Shown here piece by piece: positions 34,098 through 43,952 of a DNA stretch of 64,000 nt. How positions within the stretch are numbered: position 1 is the stretch's first letter; the number at the start of each line of letters is the position of its first letter. The stretch comes from Candidatus Gastranaerophilales bacterium. GTDB lineage: Bacteria > Cyanobacteriota > Vampirovibrionia > Gastranaerophilales > Gastranaerophilaceae. Below the pieces are notes generated by a model. The model did not search any database. It saw only the letters and a list, made by a program, of their open reading frames with translations, and had not been told where the DNA came from. A program made the translations under genes and the position numbers. The stretch spans positions 3,578 through 67,577 of the forward strand of contig CAAGEQ010000033.1 in the NCBI GenBank assembly GCA_900768915.1, given 5' to 3'.

Positions 34098-34550
34098 ATG
34101 AAATTAATGTATCCACCAACTAAAACAAATATTTTAAATCTAAAAAGAACAGACCTTTTATTTTATAAACAACCTTCAACTGAAAACTATAAAGTTTTTA
34201 ATCAAACAAAAGGTATTATTGGTGAATTTACTGTTGAAAAACGAAATGAAATGTTTATAAATAATTTATTTGTTACTCCAAGCAATAGAAGAAACAATTT
34301 AGGTACTCAAATACTTAATTTTATAAAAATTTTAAGTAAACAAAATGGATTAGGTGGGAAAATGCGAGTTTTAGCATCTTTATTAGGTAATGAAACAAAA
34401 AATCCACCACATATATTTTATCGTAAATACGGTTTTACAAGCGATGATAAAAAAGCACTAACAGAAATTGATAAACATATTAAAAATAAACATCAACTAC
34501 CGTCATCATTCAAACCAATGTTTATGTACTATATTCCTCCAAAAGTATAA
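34098..34550 (+). CDS. GNAT-like acetyltransferase
   Basis: 150 residues. IGEFTVEKRNEMFINNLFVT leads into PSNRRNNLGTQILNFIKIL, which fits the GNAT motif A loop (R/Q-x-x-G-x-G/A), and FYRKYGF is the usual C-terminal beta-bulge region. The first 25 residues are atypical (MKLMYPPTKTNILNLKRTDL). Substrate unknown. It is convergent with the PHP gene with only one base between the stops. Confidence 0.7.
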   Translation: MKLMYPPTKTNILNLKRTDLLFYKQPSTENYKVFNQTKGIIGEFTVEKRNEMFINNLFVTPSNRRNNLGTQILNFIKILSKQNGLGGKMRVLASLLGNETKNPPHIFYRKYGFTSDDKKALTEIDKHIKNKHQLPSSFKPMFMYYIPPKV

Positions 34551-34551
34551 A

Positions 34552-35391
34552 CTATATTTTTTCTAACAAGGTCAATTTATCAGCACTAATTGGTACATTA
34601 TCAACATTCAATTTTGCAAGTGGAATATCCTTATTTGTTCCGTGATAATCACTTCCACCAGTAATTAACAAACCATTTTCATTCGCACAATGAACAAGAA
34701 ATTCTATTTCATCTTTAGAATACCTTGAATAATAACATTCTAAGCCTTTAATACCAGCATTTCTCATTATTATTAATTTATCTAAAAATTCTTGTTCCGA
34801 AGAATGAACTTCACCCTCACCACCCAATGGGTGAGCCCATACTGGAATACCGCCTGATGCAACAATAGCATTTATTGCTTCATATCCATCAAACCTAGAA
34901 TTACCAGTTTTACAACCATCTAAATACTTTCTCATAGCAGACAAATTATTATCTGCTAAACCTCTTTTAACTAAAACATTTGCCAAATGAGTTTTTACGA
35001 CACTACGTCTTGAATACAACCAATCTAATTCTTCTTTTGTTAAATCAATATTCCAAACATCTTTTAAATATTTTATTCTTAATTCTAATTTATGCTTACG
35101 TAAAACCTTACCCTTTTCGATTAAATCATTTAATTCTTTACAATCGGGATTACAATTAAATCCTAACAAGTGACATTTAACAGAATCTACTTTACTAGTT
35201 AATTCTATTGATGGAATAAATTTAATATCATCAGGTACTAATTCCGCCATCTCTTTTACACCACGAATAGTATCGTGATCGGTTAAAGCAAAGATTTTTA
35301 TATCTGCATTTTTTATATTTGATATTAATGTTTTTAAATCATCACTTCCATCTGAAAAATTGCTATGTACGTGTAAATCTGCTTTTATCAT
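34552..35391 (-). CDS. PHP-domain phosphoesterase (TrpH/RNase AM-like)
   Basis: 279 residues. The trinuclear metal site of the PHP fold is complete: DLHVHSNFSDG, ALTDHDTIRG, FIPSIELTS, VWAHPLGG and GGSDYHG. Related enzymes remove 5' nucleotides from RNA (RNase AM, YciV) or dephosphorylate 3',5'-nucleotides. The ATG at 35391 gives MIKADLHVHS, the usual start; a TTG six codons upstream is possible. Confidence 0.88.
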   Translation of the reverse strand: MIKADLHVHSNFSDGSDDLKTLISNIKNADIKIFALTDHDTIRGVKEMAELVPDDIKFIPSIELTSKVDSVKCHLLGFNCNPDCKELNDLIEKGKVLRKHKLELRIKYLKDVWNIDLTKEELDWLYSRRSVVKTHLANVLVKRGLADNNLSAMRKYLDGCKTGNSRFDGYEAINAIVASGGIPVWAHPLGGEGEVHSSEQEFLDKLIIMRNAGIKGLECYYSRYSKDEIEFLVHCANENGLLITGGSDYHGTNKDIPLAKLNVDNVPISADKLTLLEKI

Positions 35392-35552
35392 AAAATAACC
35401 TATACCCAAATACTATCTTTACTTGAAAGCATATCATAAACAATAAAGTATGAAAATTTTCACTATAATTAAAATACACCAAGAATAATTTTCTGATATA
35501 ATAAAAAAGGAAAGATTTCGAGAGAAAATAGGACTTTTTAAGAGGAAACAGT

Positions 35553-36596
35553 ATGGAAAATATTATATTAACAGGCGACCGTCCAACAGGTAGATTACAC
35601 GTAGGACACTATGTGGGTTCACTTAGAGAACGTGTTGCATTACAAAATCAAGGAAACTTCGATAAAATTTTTATTATGCTTGCAGATGCTCAAGCACTTA
35701 CGGATAATGCTGAAGATCCTCAAAAAGTTCGTGACAACATTATTGAAGTAGCACTTGATTATTTGGCTTGTGGCATAAATCCGGAAAAGTCAACAATATT
35801 TATACAATCTATGGTTCCTGAACTTACAGAATTAACTGTTTACTATATGAATTTAGTTACAGTTTCTAGAGTTCAACGTAATCCAACCGTTAAAACAGAA
35901 ATTAAAATGCGTAATTTCGAAGCAAATATTCCTGTTGGATTTTTTGTATATCCAATAAGCCAAGCCGCAGACATTACAGCATTTAAAGCGACTAGTGTAC
36001 CAGCAGGTGAAGACCAATCACCAATGATTGAACAATGTAGAGAGATTGTTCGTAAATTCAATGCTACTTACGGAGAAGTGCTAGTTGAACCAAAAATCAT
36101 TTTACCAAAGAATAGTGCTTGCCTACGTTTACCAGGAATTGACGGTAAAGCAAAAATGAGTAAATCATTAGGCAATTGCATCTACTTATCAGATGAGCCA
36201 GAAGACATTCGAAAGAAAATCATGTCAATGTTTACAGATCCTAACCACCTTAGAGTTGAAGATCCTGGTGAAACTGATAACAACCCTGTATTTATTTATC
36301 TTGATGCATTCTGCAAAGATGAATATTTCCAAGAATTTTTACCAGAATACAATAACCTTGATGAATTAAAAGCACATTATAGACGTGGTGGTCTAGGTGA
36401 TGTAAAAGTTAAAAAATTCTTGAATAACGTTATTCAATCAGAACTTCAACCTATTAGAGAACAAAGAAAAGAATGGGAACAAAGAAAAGATGAAGTTTAT
36501 GACATTCTTAAAAAAGGTTGCGAAGTTGCACAAGCAGAAGCAGCAAAAACATTACACGATGTTAGAAGTGCAATGAAAATCAACTATTTTGAATAA
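35553..36596 (+). CDS. trpS: tryptophanyl-tRNA synthetase
   Basis: 347 residues, class Ic. It charges tRNA-Trp. The ATP-binding motif is RPTGRLHVGHYVGSL (HVGH form of HIGH) and the second motif is AKMSKSLGN (KMSKS). GEDQSPMIEQCREIVRKFN belongs to the tRNA/ATP binding core. The ATG follows AAGAGGAAAC. Single gene ended by a strong terminator. Confidence 0.96.
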   Translation: MENIILTGDRPTGRLHVGHYVGSLRERVALQNQGNFDKIFIMLADAQALTDNAEDPQKVRDNIIEVALDYLACGINPEKSTIFIQSMVPELTELTVYYMNLVTVSRVQRNPTVKTEIKMRNFEANIPVGFFVYPISQAADITAFKATSVPAGEDQSPMIEQCREIVRKFNATYGEVLVEPKIILPKNSACLRLPGIDGKAKMSKSLGNCIYLSDEPEDIRKKIMSMFTDPNHLRVEDPGETDNNPVFIYLDAFCKDEYFQEFLPEYNNLDELKAHYRRGGLGDVKVKKFLNNVIQSELQPIREQRKEWEQRKDEVYDILKKGCEVAQAEAAKTLHDVRSAMKINYFE

Positions 36597-36611
36597 AAAA
36601 ATAAACGCATA

Positions 36612-36646
36612 AAAAAAGAGTTACACATAATGTGTAACTCTTTTTT
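36612..36646. terminator. bidirectional terminator between trpS and ilvE
   Basis: AAAAAAGAGTTACACA pairs with TGTGTAACTCTTTTTT. Confidence 0.92.
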
Positions 36647-36659
36647 ATTTATACATAAA

Positions 36660-37685
36660 CTATAAAATTGTTCTTACCCAACCTTTTGGACCTTCAATTT
36701 TTCCAAATTGAATACCTGTTAAAGTTTCATATAACTTCTTAGAAACAGGTCCCATACCGTTTTGAGAATTTGCAAAAACAATTTCTTTGCCGTGGTCGTT
36801 TATTTTACCAACAGGAGAAATAACTGCAGCAGTACCACACAAACCACATTCAACGAAATCTCCTAATTCTTTTAAATAAACTTCTCTTTCTTCGACTTCA
36901 TAACCTAAATCTTTTGCCAAAGCCATCAAAGAACGTCTAGTAATAGATGGTAAAATACTATCAGATTTTGGAGTAACAACTTTATTATCTTTAGTTACGA
37001 AGAAGAAGTTTGCACCACCAGTTTCTTCTACTTTTGTTCTTGTTTGTGAATCTAAATACATATTTTCATTAAAGCCTTCTTCATGAGCCTTAACAATAGG
37101 ATAAAGACTCATTGCATAGTTCAAACCTGCTTTAATATGTCCTGTACCATGTGGAGCAGAACGGTCAAAATCACTAACTTTCAATACTAATGAACTTGCA
37201 CCACCTTTTTTAAAGTATGGTCCAACTGGTGAACAGAAAATTCTGAACTGATATTCCATTGCAGGTTTAACACCCATTACAGGACCAGTTGCAAATAATA
37301 CTGGTCTAATATACAATGCTGCACCTGTTCCAAATGGTGGGACATATTCAATATTTGCTTTTACGACTTTTTCTACAGCATCAACAAATCTTTCAACTGG
37401 AAATTCTGGAATTTCCAAACGTTTAGCAGAATCAACCATTCTTTGAGCATTCATATCAGGTCTAAAAACTACTACATGCCCGTCTTCGGTTGTATATGCT
37501 TTCATACCCTCAAAACAAGTTTGACAATAATGAATAACACCGGCACATTCACTAATAGTTACAGTTGCTTCGTCTGTAATACAACCATCGTCCCATTTGC
37601 CATCTTTATAATTTGATACATATCTTTTTTCTGTTTTGTAATAACCAAAACCTAAATTTTCCCAATCAATGTTTTTCTTTTCCAT
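36660..37685 (-). CDS. ilvE: branched-chain amino acid aminotransferase
   Basis: 341 residues, fold-type IV PLP enzyme of the long (eukaryote-like) subgroup. It transfers amino groups between Leu, Ile, Val and their keto acids. The PLP Lys is in GTGHIKAGLNYAMSL, with YIRPVLFATGPVMGVKPAME and ECGLCGTAAVISPVG (substrate and cofactor loops). Single gene, ribosome site AGAGGTAGAGTAAC before the ATG. Confidence 0.95.
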   Translation of the reverse strand: MEKKNIDWENLGFGYYKTEKRYVSNYKDGKWDDGCITDEATVTISECAGVIHYCQTCFEGMKAYTTEDGHVVVFRPDMNAQRMVDSAKRLEIPEFPVERFVDAVEKVVKANIEYVPPFGTGAALYIRPVLFATGPVMGVKPAMEYQFRIFCSPVGPYFKKGGASSLVLKVSDFDRSAPHGTGHIKAGLNYAMSLYPIVKAHEEGFNENMYLDSQTRTKVEETGGANFFFVTKDNKVVTPKSDSILPSITRRSLMALAKDLGYEVEEREVYLKELGDFVECGLCGTAAVISPVGKINDHGKEIVFANSQNGMGPVSKKLYETLTGIQFGKIEGPKGWVRTIL

Positions 37686-37793
37686 GTTACTCTACCTCTT
37701 CTATCCTCTTCATGGTAAAGAATATTTATAAATATGTCAAATTAAGATTTTGTAATGATACAATATTTCAAATTAAATTTACAATTTCCTATA

Positions 37794-39527
37794 CTAAAGA
37801 TTAAAATCCTTTACTAATTGGTTTTTAACTTCTAGCATCAAATTATCCCAATCATTAAAAGTCTTTGCTCTAAAAGGTTTTACACTTTTATACCAACCTA
37901 CATCATTACCTTCGGTTTTATACCATCTTGATTCAGAAAATACATTGAACAAACAATATGTTTTTATACCTAATGCACCAGCAAGGTTCATAACAACATT
38001 ATCCGTAGATATGATTAAATCCATACAAGTCATTGCACAAGCAGTATCTTCAAAGTTTTTAAACTCTTTACCTAAATCATAAATCGTTATATCTTTTGAT
38101 AATTCACTCAATTCTTTTGCATACTCATCTGACTGGAATGAATAAAAATCTATACCTTTCATTTTTAAAAGTGGTAAAAATTTCTTTATTGAAATATCTC
38201 GATAAGTTAAAATAGATTGTTTTGTTCCATGATATGCTAATCCAATCTTTAAATGATTATTATTTCTAATATATTTTTTACGGAATTCTTCAACCTTTTC
38301 TGGACTAGCCATCAAATATCCATTTGCTTCAAGCATTTTATCAGGTGATTCATTCATCAAATATGGTGTATCCATCAACGGTATGTGAAAATCATGAGGA
38401 ATTTTTCCCATACCTTTACCAGTACTATACATCACCGAACGATTAGTATCTTTTAATTTTATATTTGGGTTAATGTCTGCTTCGTGCGAAAGTATTTCAC
38501 AATACCTATCAAACCCTGAAGACTTAAATATTGGAATAAGATTTTTTTGTACAACAAAAATAACCTTACCTGCCATTGATGCAATTCTTGGTATGTATCT
38601 TGAAAACATTACAGAATCACCAAAACCTTGTTCATAATGAACAATAACAGTAGATTTTGAAATATCTTTTTTACCGTCCCAACGTTTCTCTGGTAATAAC
38701 AATTTCGGATAAGTAACATTACCTGTCTCAAATCGACACCTATACATACCATAGGCCTCAGCAATTCTACCTTCTTTCATCAAAAACCTACTACAAGACA
38801 CGACTTCTTCTGGAGTTGGATTGTTATTGATAACAGAATTACAACATTTTGTACATTCTTCAATATTTCCAGCACGATAATATAATTTTGCTAAAAATGT
38901 ATTTACCAAATTTTTATCAGGAGTTAATTCTAAAGCCTTTTTAGCATAAGCAATTTGTTCATCTAATTTTTTATCTTGATAAACTCTTTCTAATAAAAAA
39001 GCCAATTTATAATTATATCCTCTATTATCAAAAGGAACTGTTTTCAATAATTTTTCATATAAGGGAATGGCATCTTTATAATGTTCAGGCATACCAAAAT
39101 ATGTACTAGCAACAATATTTAACACTTCATTATCTTCAGAAATATATTGAAGTAGTTTATCTTCAAAATGTTTTAAAATCACATTGTATGCTTTTAAATT
39201 CAACAGACATAATGAAATACTTTTAATTAATTCTATATTATCAGGATTATCTTTTAATAACCTAACAAAATCATAAAAAGCAACTGCATATTTTTGTTCT
39301 TTTAGATTAATTAATGCATTAAGTAATTCAGGAGTTTCTTCTTCTATTTGTTCAACTTTTTCCCCTTTTAATAGCATTTTATATGTCTTGACTAATTTTT
39401 GAGAAACATCTTTTTCTAATTTATTATTTTCTTTTATTAAAGACTCACTTAAAGAAACATTCAAACCAAAAGCTGAAAGTAATATATTATTCAAATTAAA
39501 AATTGCAGATTTAATTTTTTTACTCAT
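37794..39527 (-). CDS. TPR protein with GT9-like glycosyltransferase domain
   Basis: 577 residues. The first half (about 60-290) is TPR repeats (AIPLYEKLLKTVPFDNRGYN, ALELTPDKNLVNTFLAKLYY). The second half resembles heptosyltransferase-like GT9 domains: VIVHYEQGFGDSVMFSRYIP, NHLKIGLAYHGTKQSILTYR and DLIISTDNVVMNLAGALGIK. Such TPR-GT fusions occur widely in bacteria and may glycosylate proteins or lipids. It is the last of three genes in a minus-strand TPR operon. The donor and target are unknown. Confidence 0.78.
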   Translation of the reverse strand: MSKKIKSAIFNLNNILLSAFGLNVSLSESLIKENNKLEKDVSQKLVKTYKMLLKGEKVEQIEEETPELLNALINLKEQKYAVAFYDFVRLLKDNPDNIELIKSISLCLLNLKAYNVILKHFEDKLLQYISEDNEVLNIVASTYFGMPEHYKDAIPLYEKLLKTVPFDNRGYNYKLAFLLERVYQDKKLDEQIAYAKKALELTPDKNLVNTFLAKLYYRAGNIEECTKCCNSVINNNPTPEEVVSCSRFLMKEGRIAEAYGMYRCRFETGNVTYPKLLLPEKRWDGKKDISKSTVIVHYEQGFGDSVMFSRYIPRIASMAGKVIFVVQKNLIPIFKSSGFDRYCEILSHEADINPNIKLKDTNRSVMYSTGKGMGKIPHDFHIPLMDTPYLMNESPDKMLEANGYLMASPEKVEEFRKKYIRNNNHLKIGLAYHGTKQSILTYRDISIKKFLPLLKMKGIDFYSFQSDEYAKELSELSKDITIYDLGKEFKNFEDTACAMTCMDLIISTDNVVMNLAGALGIKTYCLFNVFSESRWYKTEGNDVGWYKSVKPFRAKTFNDWDNLMLEVKNQLVKDFNL

Positions 39528-40145
39528 TTAATTTAATGCTTCCTCATATATTTCTTTTAATGTTTCAGTTGCTTCATCGTCATCTTCGTTCAAATTCAAA
39601 TAATATTTATATGCTTCAATACTTTTACCATACATTTTTAAGGCTCTATAAATATCACCTATCAAACTCCATACAGGAGCCGTATCAGTAATTGTTTTTA
39701 TAAATTCGCACAGTTTTATAGCCTCTGAATAATTTTTATTTTCATATAATGCACGAGCAATATTCAAATACGGAATTTCTTCTAAAGGATTAAATTCTAT
39801 ACTCATTTTATTTAAATATATTTTATCCTCAATATTATCAGTTTCGACTTTTGTATATTTCAAAGATAAAATTTTTTGATATGAATCAATTATTTTTAAA
39901 GACTCCATACTTTGTGGAATCGAAGATAAATCCATATTATTCAACTTAGAAATAATAGACTTTGAATACAATGGCTCTAAAAAACTCATAGTTGTATCAA
40001 ATATCTTTTTTAAATTTTTATGCAGTTTTTTTATTAATACAACATCATTTTTAGCAATAGCAAGAATTGACAATGATGCAACGGCTTTATATTGGTTGCA
40101 ATAATCTGTCAATTTAGTTTTTAAAAATTCTTCCTTATACGTCAT
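39528..40145 (-). CDS. TPR-repeat protein, 205 aa
   Basis: A helical protein whose C-terminal half carries two or three TPR motifs (EIPYLNIARALYENKNYSEA, APVWSLIGDIYRALKMYGKS). The start overlaps the upstream gene by 11 bases, and its stop abuts the next start. No catalytic motif. It probably acts with its two TPR neighbours as a scaffold. A TTG four codons upstream is also possible as start. Confidence 0.7.
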   Translation of the reverse strand: MTYKEEFLKTKLTDYCNQYKAVASLSILAIAKNDVVLIKKLHKNLKKIFDTTMSFLEPLYSKSIISKLNNMDLSSIPQSMESLKIIDSYQKILSLKYTKVETDNIEDKIYLNKMSIEFNPLEEIPYLNIARALYENKNYSEAIKLCEFIKTITDTAPVWSLIGDIYRALKMYGKSIEAYKYYLNLNEDDDEATETLKEIYEEALN

Positions 40146-40815
40146 TTGATGCCTCAAGAGTTTTTATATGATTTAAACATGCCAGCCTGCTATCATTATC
40201 ATTTATCTTTTCAAAAACTACTGCTAATTTTTTATATATTTCAACTGTTTCTTCTGAACTTTCAGCACAACTCAAATATGAATCAAGAGCAGAGTTATAA
40301 TCCTCTAATTTTAAATATATATCACCGATTTTTTCAAAATATTTTGGATTTAAAGTATAAATAAAAATCAATTTATATATATCAACCAATTCTTTATTCA
40401 AGTCATTATCTTGATAATAATTAACAAGATATTCAATCATAAACACATTTTTGATATTAAATCTAATAGCACAAACTAAATGTTCTATTGATTCTTCCAA
40501 TTTTTCATTTTTTACATCATTTTTAATCAAATCATCATAATATTTTCGAATATAATCATGAAGTTTTAAAACACTCTTTAAATTCAAATATTCTTTTGGT
40601 AACACAATTTCTTCAACATTCTCATCAGAAATTAAAAAAGTTGCAACTTCTTCTGGAATATTTTTCTGAGAAACAATAAATGTAGATAAATCTTTATACT
40701 TATCTAACAATTCAAAACCTTTAACGACATCAAAATTTTCAGAGTTAATAAATATTTTAACCTCTTTAGAAAAATCATTTATATTATCAAAAATATTATT
40801 AACAGATAATTTCAT
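40135..40815 (-). CDS. TPR-repeat protein, 226 aa
   Basis: First gene of a three-gene TPR operon. The C-terminal half has TPR-like helices (PKYFEKIGDIYLKLEDYNSA, TVEIYKKLAVVFEKINDNDS). The N-terminus is acidic and hydrophilic without a signal peptide, so the protein is likely cytoplasmic. Function unknown; probably assembles with the two genes that follow. Confidence 0.7.
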   Translation of the reverse strand: MKLSVNNIFDNINDFSKEVKIFINSENFDVVKGFELLDKYKDLSTFIVSQKNIPEEVATFLISDENVEEIVLPKEYLNLKSVLKLHDYIRKYYDDLIKNDVKNEKLEESIEHLVCAIRFNIKNVFMIEYLVNYYQDNDLNKELVDIYKLIFIYTLNPKYFEKIGDIYLKLEDYNSALDSYLSCAESSEETVEIYKKLAVVFEKINDNDSRLACLNHIKTLEASNDV

Positions 40816-40868
40816 TCAAATATAATACCACACTAAATAGTAAGTTTTACCCTATGTTTATACTATAT

Positions 40869-41726
40869 TTACAGACATTTTGGATATGAACCTAAATACT
40901 TAAAAATTTTTGTATATTGTAATATTTCATTGATTGCAGATTTCACTTTTTCTTCATTTATATTTCCATCAAAATCAATGTAGAAACTATATTCACCAAA
41001 AACTTTTTTAGACGGTCGAGAAGAAATATACGACATATTTATTTCATATTTTTGCAAAATCTTTAATATTTCACACAAAGCACCAGACTTATTCTCTGTT
41101 GAAAAATTTATACTTGTTTTATATTCACAATTTTGAATAGGTAACTCCATCTTACCAACTAACAAAAATCTTGTTTGATTAAATTTTTCATCATTAATAC
41201 CCTCTGCAATAACAGGTTTGTTATAATATTTCGCAGAATACAAACTACCAATCGCAGCAACCGTTTTATCCTCTGATAGCAAATTCTTCACAGCATTTGC
41301 AGTTGAAGATTCAGATTTATATTCAACATTATTTCCAAAAGTTTTAAATATATAATCAAAACATTGAGAAATTGCTTGTGGATGAGAAACAATTGTTTTA
41401 ATATCTTTAATATTTTCAGCATAAGTAATCAAACAATGTTTGATAGGTATAACACATTCAGCCAATATTTTAACTTTTTCATCATTAACCCTAGAAATAT
41501 TATCAATAGATTCTTTTACAATTCCCTCAATTGAATTTTCTATCGGTAAAACGGCTAGATTAAAATCACTTTCTAAATGTGATAATTCAGATGCAACAGC
41601 AGTAATTGTACGTTTTTCTACATCAATATAATTTTGAAGATTAAATTTATTTTTTAGTTCCTCTTTTGCAACATCAGTATAAGATGTTTTTGGTCCTAAA
41701 TAAAAAATCTTTTTTTCTTTGTCCAT
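40869..41726 (-). CDS. pheA: prephenate dehydratase
   Basis: 285 residues. It converts prephenate to phenylpyruvate. The catalytic domain starts IFYLGPKTSYTDVAKEEL and includes LAVLPIENSIEG and the NQTRFLLVGK motif with the catalytic Thr. A C-terminal ACT domain (FSTENKSGALCEILKILQKY, then SYISSRPSKKVFGEYSFYID) should bind Phe for feedback inhibition. It is a monofunctional type, without chorismate mutase. Divergent from holA. Confidence 0.94.
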   Translation of the reverse strand: MDKEKKIFYLGPKTSYTDVAKEELKNKFNLQNYIDVEKRTITAVASELSHLESDFNLAVLPIENSIEGIVKESIDNISRVNDEKVKILAECVIPIKHCLITYAENIKDIKTIVSHPQAISQCFDYIFKTFGNNVEYKSESSTANAVKNLLSEDKTVAAIGSLYSAKYYNKPVIAEGINDEKFNQTRFLLVGKMELPIQNCEYKTSINFSTENKSGALCEILKILQKYEINMSYISSRPSKKVFGEYSFYIDFDGNINEEKVKSAINEILQYTKIFKYLGSYPKCL

Positions 41727-41788
41727 ACAAAATACTCCTATTTGAATATTTTACTACAAGAAGAATAATTTTGTTGTACAATGAAACT

Positions 41789-42748
41789 ATGGGTATATAC
41801 TTTTTTTATGGGGACGAAGACTATCTAATAGATGCTGAATTAAAAAAATTCAGAGATAAACTTGATGCCAATTTTTCGGCAATGAATTATACGACATATT
41901 CAAAACTCCCTTATGCTGATTTAATATCTATAATAAGAACTCAACCAATGATGTTTGGCAAAATGATGATTGTAATAAATTGTCTTGACCTATTATCAGC
42001 CTCTCTTGATGATAAACAAATAAAAGAAATTTCATCTGCCTTAGAATGCAACACAGATATGCTTGATATATTTTTTGTTGCAAAATATCCAAGAGATGAT
42101 AAGAAGAAAAAACCTGATACACGCAGAAAAATTTATAAATTATTATCTAAATATAACAAACAAGAATTTGCAACAATTCCAACATATAAAACAGCAGAAC
42201 TTGTTAAACATATCAATGATATGGCAAAAGCAAAAAATATTAAAGTAAATAATGATGCAGCAATGCTTATAATTGAGAATAAAGGTAACAATTTAAGAGA
42301 GTTTGACGTTGAATTAGACAAACTTCAACTATTAGCATACCCAAACAAAACTATTACAAAAGAAATGGTAAATGAAATCTGTATTTCTAATGAAGACATT
42401 TTTAATCTAACCGATTACATTATGGCTGGAAACAAAGGAAAAGCCTTATTAGAAATGAAACGATTGCTAGATAAAAAACACCCATTAGAGATTTTAGCAC
42501 CAGTTCAAACACTATTAAAAAAATGGATATTTTTTAAACTTAATTCCAAAACAATGAGTTGTGCTGAAATGGGACACAAAATTGGAATGAATGAATTTGC
42601 AATCAAAAAGACTTTAGAAAAACTAAAAAATATAAAAGTAAAAAATCTTGTTGATTTAAGAAAACATTTGACAGAGGCAGAATACAGAATAAAATCCGGA
42701 CAAGCATATAGCCCAGAAGAGGAGTTAGAAAATGCTATTATCAGATAA
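41789..42748 (+). CDS. holA: DNA polymerase III delta subunit
   Basis: 319 residues of the AAA-like clamp-loader wrench. YFFYGDEDYLIDAEL is the usual start of HolA, and LRTQPMMFGKMMIVIN, MLDIFFVAKYPRDDKKKKPD and ENKGNNLREFDVELDKLQLL fit the family. It opens the beta clamp in the clamp loader. The ATG at 41789 gives the right length; earlier in-frame starts overlap the pheA promoter. holB follows with a 17-base overlap, so the two clamp-loader genes are coupled. Confidence 0.88.
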   Translation: MGIYFFYGDEDYLIDAELKKFRDKLDANFSAMNYTTYSKLPYADLISIIRTQPMMFGKMMIVINCLDLLSASLDDKQIKEISSALECNTDMLDIFFVAKYPRDDKKKKPDTRRKIYKLLSKYNKQEFATIPTYKTAELVKHINDMAKAKNIKVNNDAAMLIIENKGNNLREFDVELDKLQLLAYPNKTITKEMVNEICISNEDIFNLTDYIMAGNKGKALLEMKRLLDKKHPLEILAPVQTLLKKWIFFKLNSKTMSCAEMGHKIGMNEFAIKKTLEKLKNIKVKNLVDLRKHLTEAEYRIKSGQAYSPEEELENAIIR

Positions 42749-43577
42749 ATATCCATTTTTAACAAATTATTTTGAGAACAGCATAAATAACCAAAATCTA
42801 AGATTATCACATAGTTTGTTGCTATACGGTAATGACTTAGAATCACAATATATTCTTGCAAAAGAAATTGCACGATTATTAAATTGTACTGGTGATAAAT
42901 CTGATAACTGTCAATGTCTAAATTGTCAATGGATTAGAGAAGAAACGCACCCTGCAGTATTAACAATTTCAAGAAAAGATAACAAACCATCTGACGACAA
43001 TTCTACGACTGTAATTTCAGTTAAACAGTCTGAAATGATTAGAAATTCACTTTTAACAACCTCTGAATTTCATCGTGTTTTTATTTTTTGTGATAAAGAC
43101 GATGACGGTAATATAAAAGGCTTAAATCGCTTTAATTTACAAGATGCTGCAGCAAACTCACTACTTAAAGTAATAGAAGAACCTAGTGAGAAAGTAACTT
43201 TCATATTTTTAACTCAAGATAAAAATGATTTAATTTCAACAATCATTTCACGTTCACAATGCTTCTTTGTTCCAACAAAAATTAGACAAGAATACAATTA
43301 TGAACTAATTGAAGGTGTAATGAACAAATACTGGGAAATCAAAAGAGCAGATGCTTTTAACGTATCCGAACAATTATCAAAATTATCTGATGAAGCAACA
43401 CCACAAAAAGTTCTTGAACAACTTCAAAACTATATTCTTACAATATTAAAACAAAATCCAAAAGATACATTTTTTATTGATGATATGAAATCTATAGAAC
43501 AAGCAAAAAAAGAAATAGCACTAGGTATGAAAAAAGATGTCGTATTTGATGAATTATGTTTAAAAATTATTCACTAA
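42732..43577 (+). CDS. holB: DNA polymerase III delta' subunit
   Basis: 281 residues. It lacks a true Walker A, as expected for delta'. RLSHSLLLYGNDLESQYILA leads the AAA domain. The zinc module is NCTGDKSDNCQCLNCQWI (four Cys). NLQDAAANSLLKVIEEPSE and TIISRSQC, containing the SRC arginine-finger motif, are intact. It overlaps holA upstream and the mrnC gene (opposite strand) by 11 bases at its end. Confidence 0.9.
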   Translation: MLLSDKYPFLTNYFENSINNQNLRLSHSLLLYGNDLESQYILAKEIARLLNCTGDKSDNCQCLNCQWIREETHPAVLTISRKDNKPSDDNSTTVISVKQSEMIRNSLLTTSEFHRVFIFCDKDDDGNIKGLNRFNLQDAAANSLLKVIEEPSEKVTFIFLTQDKNDLISTIISRSQCFFVPTKIRQEYNYELIEGVMNKYWEIKRADAFNVSEQLSKLSDEATPQKVLEQLQNYILTILKQNPKDTFFIDDMKSIEQAKKEIALGMKKDVVFDELCLKIIH

Positions 43578-43932
43578 AATACGTTGACTTAATATCTTCA
43601 ATAATAGAATTTAACCTATCTTTATCATTTATATACCAATAACCAATAAGTGCCTCAAAAGCAGTTGCTTGACGATATTCTGCTTGATTATTACGTCTTG
43701 CAATCGGAATTGGACAATTTCTTGCTCTACGTGCCAAATCGTGTTCTTCTTCTGTCAATTTATTATCCAAATAATTTAACATTTCGGCTTGATAAGCAGA
43801 ATTTACTCTATCTGTCGTAATTTTATGCAATAACTTAGAATTTTGGGTTTTAAATACTGTATATTCTCTAACAAATAATTCCCAAACAGCATCTCCAATA
43901 TGTGCATAATTTCTTAAATTCATATTATCCAT
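43567..43932 (-). CDS. mrnC: Mini-ribonuclease 3
   Basis: 121 residues, an RNase III catalytic domain without dsRNA-binding domain. NYAHIGDAVWELFVREY holds the catalytic Asp-Glu pair and AFEALIGYWYI the second acidic helix. Mini-III matures 23S rRNA ends in other bacteria. It ends the operon of ftsE, ftsX, folK and others. Confidence 0.9.
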   Translation of the reverse strand: MDNMNLRNYAHIGDAVWELFVREYTVFKTQNSKLLHKITTDRVNSAYQAEMLNYLDNKLTEEEHDLARRARNCPIPIARRNNQAEYRQATAFEALIGYWYINDKDRLNSIIEDIKSTYFSE

Positions 43933-43952
43933 AAACTTATACTACCACAAAA

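Noticed and set aside
35410..35552. T-box leader upstream of trpS
   Set aside because: No T-box sequence, specifier loop or antiterminator hairpin can be found in the 140 bases.
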